Assembly (NCBI GenBank): GCA_023228985.1
Contig: JALOAC010000020.1
Location: 1 to 51,955 of the forward strand
Origin: Thiopseudomonas sp.
Lineage (GTDB): Bacteria; Pseudomonadota; Gammaproteobacteria; Pseudomonadales; Pseudomonadaceae
DNA: 51,955 nt
Direction: 5' to 3'
The translations under genes and the position numbers were made by a program. Under the pieces are notes generated by a model. The model saw nothing but the letters and a program-made list of their open reading frames with translations, made no database searches and was not told the DNA's origin. Below, in pieces: positions 18,019 to 26,981 of the stretch (position 1 is the first letter of the stretch; each line of letters begins with the position of its first letter).

Positions 18019-18744
18019 TTAAAGCTTGAATTCTTCGCCAAGGTAAACTTTGCGTACTTTTTGATTATTGAGAACGTCTTGTGGTGTACCGGCGCAGATA
18101 ATACTGCCTTCGTTAACGATGTAAGCGGTTTCGCAAATATCCAGTGTTTCACGCACGTTATGATCGGTGATTAGTATGCCGATGCCTTTGTTTTTGAGGT
18201 GGTGAATGATTTGCTTGATATCACCTACGGAAATCGGGTCAACCCCAGCAAAGGGCTCGTCAAGCAGGATAAATTTAGGGTTGGTAGCTAGTGCGCGGGC
18301 GATCTCTACGCGGCGACGCTCACCACCCGACAGGCTCATGCCTTTGTTGTGGCGAATGTGGGTGATGTGAAACTCTTGCAGTAAATTCTCTAACTCCTCT
18401 TGGCGTTGCTTGCGGTTGAGGTCTTTACGCAATTCTAGAATGGCCATGATGTTGTCTGAGACACTTAGCTTGCGAAAAATAGACGCTTCTTGCGGCAGGT
18501 AGCCAATGCCAGCGGTGGCGCGGCCATGCATGGGAATAAAGCTTAGATCTTGGTCATCAATTTTGATGACGCCTTGATCTGCTTTGACTAGTCCGACAAT
18601 CATGTAAAAGCTGGTGGTTTTACCGGCTCCGTTGGGACCGAGTAAGCCAACGATTTGCCCGCTTTGAATGCTGAGGCTAACGTCTTTAACTACTTGGCGG
18701 CCTTTGTAGGATTTAGCAAGGTTGCTGGCGGTTAGGGTGCTCAT
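18019..18744 (-). CDS. lptB: LPS export ABC transporter ATPase LptB
   Basis: The cytoplasmic ATPase that, with LptF and LptG, extracts lipopolysaccharide from the inner membrane and pushes it across the Lpt bridge. The 241 residues carry Walker A GPNGAGKTT, the ABC signature LSGGERRRVEIARAL, Walker B ILLDEPFAGVD and the H-loop ITDHNVRE. It overlaps lptA by four bases. LptF and LptG are not in the window, as is usual. Confidence 0.96.
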   Translation of the reverse strand: MSTLTASNLAKSYKGRQVVKDVSLSIQSGQIVGLLGPNGAGKTTSFYMIVGLVKADQGVIKIDDQDLSFIPMHGRATAGIGYLPQEASIFRKLSVSDNIMAILELRKDLNRKQRQEELENLLQEFHITHIRHNKGMSLSGGERRRVEIARALATNPKFILLDEPFAGVDPISVGDIKQIIHHLKNKGIGILITDHNVRETLDICETAYIVNEGSIICAGTPQDVLNNQKVRKVYLGEEFKL

Positions 18745-19301
18745 TGCGTGGCTGGCTCTGTTTTGTTATCTGGCTCTGAAGTTTTCTTTTTAGGTTGAAT
18801 AACCATGTTTACCCGTGGTTCCTCTTTACTGACGGTGCCAGCGGGCGCGCGACCAGCCACAACAGTTTCGGCCATGGTGTCATAGGTGATTTTCTCGCCA
18901 CGGAAGGTGTTATTGGTTTGCACCACCTTGGCCTGATCAGTGATAACGATTTTATCCTGTTGCGCAAAGTACTCGATGGTTATGCCGTATGCCTTTACTA
19001 AGTCTTTATCGACATCTGGAATTTGTTCGTAGTAGGCCGGTCTGCCGACAGATTTGAAGGATTTGATATCGCCGTTAGCTTGTTGCACTACCGTGACGGT
19101 ATCACCGGTGATTTTAAGCGTGCCCTGAGTGACGATGACGGTACCACGATAAATAGCGGTACCTTTTTTATCATCAAGATCCGCTGTGTCCGCCTGAATA
19201 TGAATGGGTTGGTCACGATCGCTGGGTAGGGCGTAGCTGAAGTGAGTGAATACTAAGCAGCTAGCCGCAAAGCATAGAGTGGCAATTCTATTGAGCGTCA
19301 T
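18741..19301 (-). CDS. lptA: LPS transport periplasmic protein LptA
   Basis: The periplasmic bridge protein that passes lipopolysaccharide from LptC to LptD. It has a signal peptide of about 25 residues ending near FSYA, then the OstA/LptA beta-jellyroll with DRDQPIHIQADTADLDDKKG and repeated strands. The 186-residue length fits. It overlaps lptC by 14 bases and lptB by 4, so lptC, lptA and lptB are translationally coupled. Confidence 0.93.
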   Translation of the reverse strand: MTLNRIATLCFAASCLVFTHFSYALPSDRDQPIHIQADTADLDDKKGTAIYRGTVIVTQGTLKITGDTVTVVQQANGDIKSFKSVGRPAYYEQIPDVDKDLVKAYGITIEYFAQQDKIVITDQAKVVQTNNTFRGEKITYDTMAETVVAGRAPAGTVSKEEPRVNMVIQPKKKTSEPDNKTEPATQ

Positions 19302-19869
19302 AACGTCCTCTTACTTTGGACAGTAATTGCACTAAACCTTGCTGCAAGTAGGCGTTCATGCCTGTTGCTGTGGTTACACCCTGTTCGCTATCTATCTGTA
19401 CGTCCGCTTGGGTGTGTGCATGGTCTGTATTAAATATATAGGTTAATTGGCTGGTGGTAAGCAAAAAAGGGCGTTGTTTTTCGTCATGATGCTCCACTCG
19501 AACCTTGTCGAACAGCTCAACTTCTTCGCCGCCGGGGCTGACTTCACCGCGTTCGCCGCTGATTAGCCAGGGTTGTTGCGTGCCTTGGTAAAGATGTAGA
19601 TCTGGTTGCGTGAGCAAAGTGATATCAGTTTGCTGAATGTGCTCAGTATAGTCGGCAGTGAGAATATAGTGTAGCTGACCTGCTTCGTTAAATTGCGTGG
19701 TGCGACTATTGCTAGAGAAAAAATCAATGGTGCGTTGCTCATCTAGCGTGCTAGGAGCATTGACGGGGCGGTCATTGCCAATATTCCAGTAGCCCGTGGC
19801 AGCAATGATAAGTGCCACGGGAATAAGAATGACCCACTGAGGAATTTTTTTGATTTTTCTCTTTGCCAT
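19288..19869 (-). CDS. lptC: LPS export system protein LptC
   Basis: A single-pass inner-membrane protein with a periplasmic jellyroll that receives lipopolysaccharide from LptBFG and hands it to LptA. The start is placed at ATG 19869 (MAKRKIKKIP), which gives a basic N-terminus followed by one membrane helix (about residues 10-27). A longer open frame to 19938 would overlap kdsC heavily. The resulting 193 residues match LptC. It starts 8 bases after the kdsC stop. Confidence 0.9.
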   Translation of the reverse strand: MAKRKIKKIPQWVILIPVALIIAATGYWNIGNDRPVNAPSTLDEQRTIDFFSSNSRTTQFNEAGQLHYILTADYTEHIQQTDITLLTQPDLHLYQGTQQPWLISGERGEVSPGGEEVELFDKVRVEHHDEKQRPFLLTTSQLTYIFNTDHAHTQADVQIDSEQGVTTATGMNAYLQQGLVQLLSKVRGRYDAQ

Positions 19870-19877
19870 TACTGAAC

Positions 19878-20414
19878 CTATAGGTAGGCTGCTTGTGCCG
19901 CTGTTAGCGTGCCTTGAGCCTGCATGATAAATTCGCAAAACTCGCGAGCAGCACCATCACCACCACGAGCTGAGGTAACAGCTGTTGCATGCTGGCGTAC
20001 AAAGGTGTCGGCGTTGGCCACCGCTACACCAAAACTGACACGGCGAATGGCGGCTAAGTCCGGCAGGTCGTCACCCAGATAGGCGACATCGGCATAGCTG
20101 AGTTGCAGCTGTTGTAGAAGCTCATCGAGGGCGACTCGCTTATCTTCACGGCCTTGAATGACATGGGTAATGCCAAGGTTGGCCGCGCGACGCTCTACTA
20201 CTGTGGAGGTACGGCCAGTGATAATGGCGGCCTGAATGCCTGACTGCATTAGCATTTTAATGCCGTGGCCATCTAAAGTGCTGAAGGATTTGAATTCGCT
20301 ACCGTCAGCCATAAAGTTTAGCTTGCCGTCGGTCAGTACACCGTCTACATCGAAAACAGCAATGCGTACTTTGCGGGCGCGGTTTAATAGTTCAATATTA
20401 TTCGGGTCGAGCAT
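19878..20414 (-). CDS. kdsC: 3-deoxy-D-manno-octulosonate 8-phosphate phosphatase
   Basis: A HAD-superfamily phosphatase that yields free Kdo for lipopolysaccharide core synthesis. The nucleophile loop FDVDGVLTDG places Asp22 and Asp24; TGR and GDDLPDL supply the remaining HAD motifs. The 178 residues lack a large cap, as in other KdsC enzymes, which act as tetramers. Its ATG overlaps the kdsD stop by one base. Confidence 0.95.
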   Translation of the reverse strand: MLDPNNIELLNRARKVRIAVFDVDGVLTDGKLNFMADGSEFKSFSTLDGHGIKMLMQSGIQAAIITGRTSTVVERRAANLGITHVIQGREDKRVALDELLQQLQLSYADVAYLGDDLPDLAAIRRVSFGVAVANADTFVRQHATAVTSARGGDGAAREFCEFIMQAQGTLTAAQAAYL

Positions 20415-21388
20415 TACATTACTCCTGCGCGTAATAGATCATGCATATTCAGAGCCCCAACGGCTTTTTGTTGCTGATCAATGACGGGAAGTGAGTTGAT
20501 TTTATAATCTTGCATGATCTTGAGTGCTTCTGCCGCCAGCATATCTTGAGTGGCTGTTTTGCCGCCACGGGTCATTAATTGATCAATGGTTGCATTGCGT
20601 ACATCGATATCTTGGTCGAGTGCGCGGCGCAAGTCGCCATCGGTAAAAATACCGGCCAAACTGCCATCCTCGTTAAGGATTAGCGTCATGCCAAGGCCTT
20701 TTTTGGTCATTTCAAATAATGCTTCACGCATACTTACGCCACGTTGCACAGCCGGTAGTTCTGGGCCGCTATGCATTACATGCTCTACTTTAAGCAATAA
20801 GCGACGGCCTAATGCTCCGCCGGGGTGGGAGAAGGCGAAGTCTTCTGGAGTAAAGCCGCGCGCTTCCAGTAAGGCTAGAGCCAGTGCGTCACCTAAAACC
20901 AAACTGACCGTGGTTGACGAGGTGGGTGCAAGATTTAACGGACAGGCTTCTTTTTCAACGCTGGCGTCTAGGTTGACTGTGGCGGACTGTGCCAAGAGTG
21001 ATTCTTGGTTGCCGGTCATGCTGATGAGCTTGATGCCACGACGTTTAATCAATGGCAGTAGTGTAATAATTTCATTAGTGGTGCCCGAGTTGGATAGGGC
21101 TAGTACGACATCGTTTTCGGTGATCATACCCATATCGCCATGGCTGGCTTCAGCTGGGTGAACAAAAAAAGCTGGGGTGCCTGTGCTGGCTAAGGTGGCA
21201 GCAATTTTACGGGCTATGTGACCAGATTTTCCCATACCCACCACCACTACGCGACCAGGACAGTCCAAGATAAGGTGGCAGGCTTGAATAAAGCTTTGGT
21301 CAATACGTTGCTCAAGGCAGGCAATGGCTTCATTTTCTAAACGAATCGTGCGTCGAGCTGAATCTATAAGGCGATTTGCTAGTGTCAT
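20414..21388 (-). CDS. kdsD: Arabinose-5-phosphate isomerase
   Basis: Converts ribulose-5-phosphate to arabinose-5-phosphate, the precursor of Kdo. The 324 residues hold an N-terminal SIS isomerase domain (about residues 40-190, with GMGKSGHIARK and HPAEASHGDMG) and two C-terminal CBS repeats (about 205-324). It heads the leftward kdsD-kdsC-lptCAB run and is divergent from mlaF. This arrangement is standard in gammaproteobacteria. Confidence 0.95.
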   Translation of the reverse strand: MTLANRLIDSARRTIRLENEAIACLEQRIDQSFIQACHLILDCPGRVVVVGMGKSGHIARKIAATLASTGTPAFFVHPAEASHGDMGMITENDVVLALSNSGTTNEIITLLPLIKRRGIKLISMTGNQESLLAQSATVNLDASVEKEACPLNLAPTSSTTVSLVLGDALALALLEARGFTPEDFAFSHPGGALGRRLLLKVEHVMHSGPELPAVQRGVSMREALFEMTKKGLGMTLILNEDGSLAGIFTDGDLRRALDQDIDVRNATIDQLMTRGGKTATQDMLAAEALKIMQDYKINSLPVIDQQQKAVGALNMHDLLRAGVM

Positions 21389-21419
21389 GCTAATTAGTTT
21401 GGTCAGTTTGAAAAGGGAA

Positions 21420-21425
21420 ATTATA
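21420..21425 (-). promoter_or_regulatory. Candidate -10 box for the kdsD-lpt operon
   Basis: A perfect TATAAT on the minus strand lies 32 bases before the kdsD ATG in the 192-base divergent gap with mlaF. No convincing -35 is seen at the proper distance, so the call rests on the -10 match and its position only. Confidence 0.35.
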
Positions 21426-21580
21426 CGTGAAAAGGAAACACTGCGCTGCAGTTAGAGGTTATTAATTATTTAGCGATTCAGGAAAGCTTTAGTTGTAGGC
21501 GTTGGCAGTGGTATCATGTGTGGTTTTCAGGCAGCGTAATGTGCTTTTAAGTTCCGTTCGTGTCGAGTCTAGGTATCCAT

Positions 21581-22396
21581 ATGTCAATTGAGAGTGCCAA
21601 TGCTATTGAGCTTAAAGGTTTAACCTTTAAGCGTGGTGCGCGAAATATTTTCGATAATATTGATCTGTATGTGCCGCGCGGCAAGGTGACGGGCATTATG
21701 GGGCCTTCCGGTTGCGGTAAAACCACCCTGCTGCGTTTGATTGCAGCACAGTTAAAGCCTGAACAGGGTGAGGTGTGGGTTAACGGTCAGAATCTACCAA
21801 AGCTATCACGCCCTGATTTGTTTGATGCGCGTAAACAGTTTGGCGTGCTGTTTCAAAGTGGTGCGCTGTTTACTGATCTCACGGTCTTTGAGAACGTGGC
21901 TTTTCCGTTGCGCGTACACACCAAGCTCAGCGATGAGTTGATTCGCGATATCGTGCTGATGAAGTTGCAGGCGGTTGGTTTGCGTGGCGCGATAGAGCTG
22001 ATGCCCGATGAGTTGTCCGGTGGTATGAAGCGTCGTGTAGCTTTGGCGCGCGCTATTGCGCTCGATCCGGATATTTTACTGTATGACGAGCCCTTCGTTG
22101 GACAAGATCCCATCGCCAAAGGTGTTTTGGTGCGCTTGATTCGTTTACTCAATGATGCCTTAGGGATTACCAGTGTGGTGGTGTCGCATGATTTAGCAGA
22201 GACGGCCAGCATTGCTGATTACCTCTATGTGTTGGGTGACTCGCAAGTGCTGGGGCAGGGCACGCCGGAAGATTTAATGAAATCGGATAATCCGCGTGTG
22301 CAGCAGTTTATGCAGGGTCGTCCTGATGGTCCCGTGCCTTTTCATTTTGCCGCTCCGGATTACAAAGAAGATCTGCTAGGAGTCCGACATGGCTAA
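21581..22396 (+). CDS. mlaF: Phospholipid transport ABC ATPase MlaF
   Basis: The ATPase of the inner-membrane MlaFEDB complex, which moves phospholipids between the inner and outer membranes to keep outer-membrane asymmetry. It has Walker A GPSGCGKTT, signature LSGGMKRRVALARAI and Walker B ILLYDEPFVGQD. The start is set at ATG 21581 (MSIESANAIEL), which has TAGGT upstream; an in-frame start at 21560 is less likely. It overlaps mlaE by eight bases. In pseudomonads the same operon is also called ttg2. Confidence 0.95.
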   Translation: MSIESANAIELKGLTFKRGARNIFDNIDLYVPRGKVTGIMGPSGCGKTTLLRLIAAQLKPEQGEVWVNGQNLPKLSRPDLFDARKQFGVLFQSGALFTDLTVFENVAFPLRVHTKLSDELIRDIVLMKLQAVGLRGAIELMPDELSGGMKRRVALARAIALDPDILLYDEPFVGQDPIAKGVLVRLIRLLNDALGITSVVVSHDLAETASIADYLYVLGDSQVLGQGTPEDLMKSDNPRVQQFMQGRPDGPVPFHFAAPDYKEDLLGVRHG

Positions 22397-23186
22397 GCAA
22401 AGCGTGGCAGAGCGTATACAGCTGTTTGGTCGCTCCGGGTTGATGGTCGTGCAGGCGATGGGAGTTGCAGGTGTGGTATTGGTGCATGCGCTGCTTGGTC
22501 GACGCGGTGCTGGTAGCAGTGTGCATTTGCTGATTAAGCAGCTGTATTCTGTGGGCGTGCTATCGCTGGCAATTATTGTGGTGTCTGGCTTATTTATTGG
22601 CATGGTGCTGGCGCTGCAGGGTTACACTATTTTGGTTGATTTTGGCTCTGAACAGGCGGTTGGGCAGATGGTTGCTTTAACCCTGTTACGCGAGCTGGGA
22701 CCAGTGGTTACTGCGCTGTTGTTTGCTGGGCGTGCTGGTTCTGCGCTAACAGCAGAAATCGGTAATATGAAATCCACCGAGCAGCTATCAAGTTTAGAAA
22801 TGATTGGCGTTGATCCACTCAAATACATTGTGGCACCGCGCTTGTGGGCGGGATTTATATCGATGCCGTTGCTGGCTGCTATTTTTTCAGTGGTCGGGAT
22901 TTGGGGCGGTGCTATGGTGGCTGTTGACTGGCTGGGCGTGTATGAGGGTTCGTACTGGGGCAATATGCTTGCCAGTGTTGACTTTCAGGATGATGTTGTA
23001 AACGGCGTAATTAAATCTTTGGTGTTTGCTTTTGTAGTGACCTGGATTGCTGTGTTTCAGGGATACAACTGCGTGCCTAACTCTGAGGGTATTAGTCGCG
23101 CCACTACTCGTACTGTTGTGTATGCGTCTTTGGCTGTGTTGGGCTTGGACTTTATTTTGACTGCTTTAATGTTTGGAGATTTCTAA
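22389..23186 (+). CDS. mlaE: Phospholipid transport permease MlaE
   Basis: The MlaE-family permease that forms the membrane core of the complex. The 265 residues contain several strongly hydrophobic segments and the conserved regions LRELGPVVTALLFAGRAGSA and EIGNMKSTEQ. Its ATG lies within the end of mlaF, and its stop overlaps the mlaD ATG by one base. Confidence 0.95.
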   Translation: MAKQSVAERIQLFGRSGLMVVQAMGVAGVVLVHALLGRRGAGSSVHLLIKQLYSVGVLSLAIIVVSGLFIGMVLALQGYTILVDFGSEQAVGQMVALTLLRELGPVVTALLFAGRAGSALTAEIGNMKSTEQLSSLEMIGVDPLKYIVAPRLWAGFISMPLLAAIFSVVGIWGGAMVAVDWLGVYEGSYWGNMLASVDFQDDVVNGVIKSLVFAFVVTWIAVFQGYNCVPNSEGISRATTRTVVYASLAVLGLDFILTALMFGDF

Positions 23187-23650
23187 TGCGAATTCGCGCT
23201 CTGGAGATGTCTGTAGGTGTGTTTTTGCTGATTGGTATAGCCGCGCTGGTAGTGCTAGCACTGCGAGTTAGCGGCTTGACGGTTAGCACGCAGGACAATA
23301 CTTACACCCTGTATGCTGCTTTTGATAACGTGGCGGGACTTACCACTCGAGGCCGTGTAACCATGGCGGGAGTCACTGTCGGTAAAGTGATGCAGATTGA
23401 GTTTGACAAAGAAACCTTCACCGGACGTGTAACCTTAGCCGTCAATAAAGACGTGGATAATTTGCCTACGGACACCACAGCGTCCATCCTGACTGCCGGC
23501 TTGCTGGGTGAGAAATATGTTAGCTTGAGCGTGGGTGGTGAGGATGAGGTTTTAAAAGATCAGGGAGTGATATACGACACTCAATCATCGCTTGTTTTAG
23601 AAGAGTTGATTGGTAAGTTTTTAATGAATTCTGTTAGCAGTGAGCAGTAG
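23186..23650 (+). CDS. mlaD: MCE-domain protein MlaD
   Basis: The periplasmic hexamer-forming substrate-binding subunit anchored in the inner membrane. It has one N-terminal membrane helix (about residues 8-28) followed by the MCE domain (TLYAAFDNVAGL, VTMAGVTVGKV). The 154 residues are normal for single-MCE MlaD. It is coupled to mlaE by a TAATG junction. Confidence 0.95.
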   Translation: MRIRALEMSVGVFLLIGIAALVVLALRVSGLTVSTQDNTYTLYAAFDNVAGLTTRGRVTMAGVTVGKVMQIEFDKETFTGRVTLAVNKDVDNLPTDTTASILTAGLLGEKYVSLSVGGEDEVLKDQGVIYDTQSSLVLEELIGKFLMNSVSSEQ

Positions 23651-23658
23651 GGTAAACA

Positions 23659-24297
23659 ATGATTCAGAAGCTATTTTCTAAACTAAGCTTTGTCGCAGTA
23701 TTGTTGTTAATGACGGGTTTTGCTCAGGCCGAGCAAACCGCGCATCAAGTGGTTGAGCAAACCGTTGAAGAACTGTTTGCCGATTTAAATGCAAATCGCG
23801 AGCTGTATCGAGCAGAGCCAGAAACTTTCTACGCGACGATGAATCGCATTATTGGCGAAGTTGTCGATGTTGAGGGCGTGGCGCGCAGTGTAATGACCGT
23901 ACGCTATTCTCGACGTGCAACAGATGCACAAATGCTACGTTTCCAAGAAAACTTTAAACGTAGTCTGATGCAGTTTTACGGCAACGCTTTGTTAGAATAT
24001 AACAACAGCGGTGTAAGGGTTTTGCCCGCTAGCGCACCCGAAGGTGAGCAGCGTACAGAGGTGCGTATGGAAGTTAAGGACAGCCGGGGTACTATTTACC
24101 CAGTGTCCTACACCATGGTAAAAATTAACGAGCGCTGGATGCTGCGTAACGTGGTCATTGAAGGCATTAATATAGGTAAGTTATTCCGCGATCAGTTTGC
24201 CGAAGCCATGCAGCGTAATCGCAATAATCTTGACTGGGTTATTGATACCTGGGTCGATACTGTAGCGCGCACACGTGCAGCTGAGGCGGCTAAGTGA
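23659..24297 (+). CDS. mlaC: Periplasmic phospholipid-binding protein MlaC
   Basis: A soluble shuttle that carries phospholipids between the MlaA complex and MlaFEDB. It has a clear signal peptide (about residues 1-24, ending FAQA) and the MlaC/Ttg2D fold with VMTVRYSRRATDAQ. The 212 residues are typical. It begins 8 bases after mlaD with an AGGGTA ribosome site. Confidence 0.94.
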   Translation: MIQKLFSKLSFVAVLLLMTGFAQAEQTAHQVVEQTVEELFADLNANRELYRAEPETFYATMNRIIGEVVDVEGVARSVMTVRYSRRATDAQMLRFQENFKRSLMQFYGNALLEYNNSGVRVLPASAPEGEQRTEVRMEVKDSRGTIYPVSYTMVKINERWMLRNVVIEGINIGKLFRDQFAEAMQRNRNNLDWVIDTWVDTVARTRAAEAAK

Positions 24298-24596
24298 GTC
24301 AGATAGCCTTGTCAGATACTGGCTGTTTAATTCTGTCCGGTGTCTTGGACTATCGCACGGGCACGACTTTGCGTGAGCAGGGCAAGAAACTGCTGGAGCA
24401 AAGTACAGCAACTCATATTCAGGTCGATTGTTTGGCGATTGAAAAATCCAGCAGTGTGGGAATAGCGCTATTGTTGGCTTTTATGCGTGATGCGCAGCGG
24501 TTAAACAAAACTCTATCGATTGTGAATTTATCGCAAGACATGCAAAAAATTGCCCACGTGAGCGAGTTAATGCCCGTGCTGCCAATACGTAATTGA
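24294..24596 (+). CDS. mlaB: STAS-domain protein MlaB
   Basis: A small cytoplasmic STAS protein that binds MlaF and stabilises the transporter. It starts at a GTG that overlaps the mlaC stop by four bases. The 100 residues show the STAS pattern, with VDCLAIEKSSSVGIALLLAFMRDA around the usual conserved serine or threonine site. It completes the mlaFEDCB operon. Confidence 0.9.
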   Translation: MSQIALSDTGCLILSGVLDYRTGTTLREQGKKLLEQSTATHIQVDCLAIEKSSSVGIALLLAFMRDAQRLNKTLSIVNLSQDMQKIAHVSELMPVLPIRN

Positions 24597-24611
24597 TATA
24601 AGAGGAACACT

Positions 24612-24854
24612 ATGCAAGCCCAAGAGGTTAAGCAACTGGTTGAAGAAAATCTAGCCAATACTCAGGTAGAAGTAGAGGGTGAAGGCTGTAATTTTCAACT
24701 CAATATTATTAGTGATGAGCTGGCCGCATTGAGCCCAGTTAAACGCCAGCAGGCAGTTTACGCTGTGCTCAATCCTTTGATTGCCGATGGCAGTATCCAT
24801 GCGGTAACCATGAAGTTTTTTACTCAAGCCAAGTGGCAAGCAGAATACGCCTAA
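24612..24854 (+). CDS. ibaG: BolA-family protein IbaG
   Basis: An 80-residue BolA-like protein of the IbaG/YrbA group, which in other bacteria pairs with monothiol glutaredoxin in iron-sulfur handling and affects envelope and acid stress. The helix-turn-helix-like core reads LAALSPVKRQQAVYAVL. It stands between mla and murA, its conserved place. AGAGGA precedes the ATG. Confidence 0.92.
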   Translation: MQAQEVKQLVEENLANTQVEVEGEGCNFQLNIISDELAALSPVKRQQAVYAVLNPLIADGSIHAVTMKFFTQAKWQAEYA

Positions 24855-24873
24855 TCATTACAACGAGATTTAA

Positions 24874-26139
24874 ATGGACAAATTAATCATCACGGGAGGC
24901 AACCGTTTAGACGGTGAAATCCGTATATCCGGTGCAAAAAACGCTGCCCTGCCTATTATGGCGGCTACTCTATTGGCGAGCGAGCCAGTTACCGTCTGTA
25001 ACTTACCGCATCTGCACGACATCACTACTATGCTTGAGTTGTTTGGTCGCATGGGGATTCAGCCCATTATTGATGAAAAACTCAATGTCGAGATTGAACC
25101 AACAACGATAAAAAGTTTGGTTGCGCCCTATGAGCTGGTTAAAACCATGCGCGCATCAATTCTGGTATTAGGCCCAATGGTGGCGCGTTTTGGCGAGGCG
25201 GAAGTTGCTTTGCCAGGCGGTTGCGCAATTGGTACTCGTCCAGTGGATTTGCATATTCGTGGGCTTGAAGCACTGGGCGCGGAAATTGTTGTTGAGGGTG
25301 GCTATATCAAAGCCAAGGCGCCAGAAGGCGGCTTGCGTGGTGGCACGTTCTTTTTTGACACCGTCAGTGTTACCGGTACGGAAAATATCCTGATGGCCGC
25401 CGTGCTGGCTAAAGGCCGTAGTGTTTTAGAAAATGCTGCGCGCGAACCTGAAGTGGTGGATTTGGCTAACTGCCTGATTGCCATGGGTGCGAAAATTGAG
25501 GGTGCCGGCACAGATACCATAGTGATTGAAGGTGTTGAAAAGCTCCATGGTGCTCGTTACAAAGTGATGCCTGACCGTATTGAAACCGGTACCTATTTGG
25601 TCGCCGCTGCCATGACGGGCGGGCGCATCAAGCTAAAAGACACCAATCCAAAAATCCTTGAAGCTGTATTGGTTAAGTTGCAAGAGGCCGGTGCTGAAGT
25701 GCAGTGCGGTGAAGATTGGATCAGCTTAGATATGCACGGCAAACGACCCAAGGCTGTGAATATCCGTACCGCCCCCTACCCCGGATTCCCAACCGATATG
25801 CAGGCGCAGTTTTTAGCGATGAATGCGGTAGCTGAAGGTACAGGAACAGTGATTGAAACCATCTTTGAAAATCGCTTTATGCACGTACAGGAAATGCAGC
25901 GCATGGGCGCCAAAGTACAGATAGAAGGCAATACCGCGATTGTGACCGGTATTGAGCAGTTAAAAGGTGCGCCGGTGATGGCGACTGACTTGCGTGCTTC
26001 AGCCAGCTTGGTGTTGGCTGCCTTAATGGCGCAGGGCGAAACCCTGATTGACCGAATTTACCACATTGACCGCGGCTATGAATGTATCGAAGAAAAGCTA
26101 CAGCTTTTAGGTGCCAAAATCCGCCGCGTACCAGGCTAG
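24874..26139 (+). CDS. murA: UDP-N-acetylglucosamine 1-carboxyvinyltransferase
   Basis: The first committed step of peptidoglycan synthesis: adds enolpyruvate from PEP to UDP-GlcNAc. The 421 residues are full length, with KNAALPIMAA at the N-terminus. The PEP-reactive cysteine, which is the fosfomycin target, is Cys117 in LPGGCAIGTRP, so the enzyme is predicted to be of the fosfomycin-sensitive cysteine form. It is followed after 4 bases by hisG. Confidence 0.97.
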   Translation: MDKLIITGGNRLDGEIRISGAKNAALPIMAATLLASEPVTVCNLPHLHDITTMLELFGRMGIQPIIDEKLNVEIEPTTIKSLVAPYELVKTMRASILVLGPMVARFGEAEVALPGGCAIGTRPVDLHIRGLEALGAEIVVEGGYIKAKAPEGGLRGGTFFFDTVSVTGTENILMAAVLAKGRSVLENAAREPEVVDLANCLIAMGAKIEGAGTDTIVIEGVEKLHGARYKVMPDRIETGTYLVAAAMTGGRIKLKDTNPKILEAVLVKLQEAGAEVQCGEDWISLDMHGKRPKAVNIRTAPYPGFPTDMQAQFLAMNAVAEGTGTVIETIFENRFMHVQEMQRMGAKVQIEGNTAIVTGIEQLKGAPVMATDLRASASLVLAALMAQGETLIDRIYHIDRGYECIEEKLQLLGAKIRRVPG

Positions 26140-26143
26140 AATT

Positions 26144-26773
26144 ATGTTAACCATTGCTTTATCTAAGGGCCGTATTTTAGACGATACCCTGCCGCTACTG
26201 GAGCAGGCAGGTATTGTGCCTACGGAAAATCCAGAAAAAAGCCGTAAACTGATTATCCCAACCACGCGTGATGATGTGCGCCTGTTAATTGTGCGTGCTA
26301 CTGATGTGCCGACCTATGTTGAGTTGGGTGCAGCGGACGTTGGGGTGGCTGGTAAAGACGTGTTGCTAGAGTACGGCAGTCATAGTCTGTATGAGCCGCT
26401 CGATTTACAAATCGCTAAGTGTAAATTGATGACAGCCGGTCCAATTGGTGCGCCTGAGCCGACCGGACGACTGCGTGTAGCCACTAAGTTTGTCAATGTA
26501 GCTAAGCGTTATTATGCCGAGCAGGGCCGTCAGGTTGAAGTTATCAAACTGTATGGCTCGATGGAGCTGGCACCATTAGTGGGCTTGGCGGATAAAATTA
26601 TTGACGTAGTTGATACCGGTAATACGTTACGCGCCAATGGTTTAGAGCCGCAGGAAATTATTGCTCATATCAGCTCGCGGCTGATTGTTAATCGTGCCTC
26701 AATGAAAATGAAGCACGCTGAGCTTAAACTGCTGATTGATACCTTAGAGCAGGCCGTAGAAACACGCTGCTAA
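26144..26773 (+). CDS. hisG: ATP phosphoribosyltransferase catalytic subunit, short form
   Basis: The first enzyme of histidine synthesis, joining ATP and PRPP. The start is placed at ATG 26144 (MLTIALSKGRILDDT), giving 209 residues. This is the short HisG form, which lacks the C-terminal regulatory domain and works only with the HisZ subunit; hisZ is not in the window. The conserved VVDTGNTLRANGLE PRPP loop is present. It follows murA directly, as in pseudomonads. Confidence 0.95.
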   Translation: MLTIALSKGRILDDTLPLLEQAGIVPTENPEKSRKLIIPTTRDDVRLLIVRATDVPTYVELGAADVGVAGKDVLLEYGSHSLYEPLDLQIAKCKLMTAGPIGAPEPTGRLRVATKFVNVAKRYYAEQGRQVEVIKLYGSMELAPLVGLADKIIDVVDTGNTLRANGLEPQEIIAHISSRLIVNRASMKMKHAELKLLIDTLEQAVETRC

Positions 26774-26981
26774 CTGGGTTGTATGTCATAGATAATAGCT
26801 ATCAAATGTATAGCTGTAATATGAAGGTGTGTAGGCTGTGAATTTGCTAAGCTTTTCGTGTCGTAGCAGTGTGATGCTGCAGTAGCAAACTTGCGCCAAC
26901 AGACACAGACAAGCTTGCTTGAAAGTAAAAAAAGCGTAACGCACCTTTGTAACTCGTTTAAATTTCACCTTGAGGCCTGCC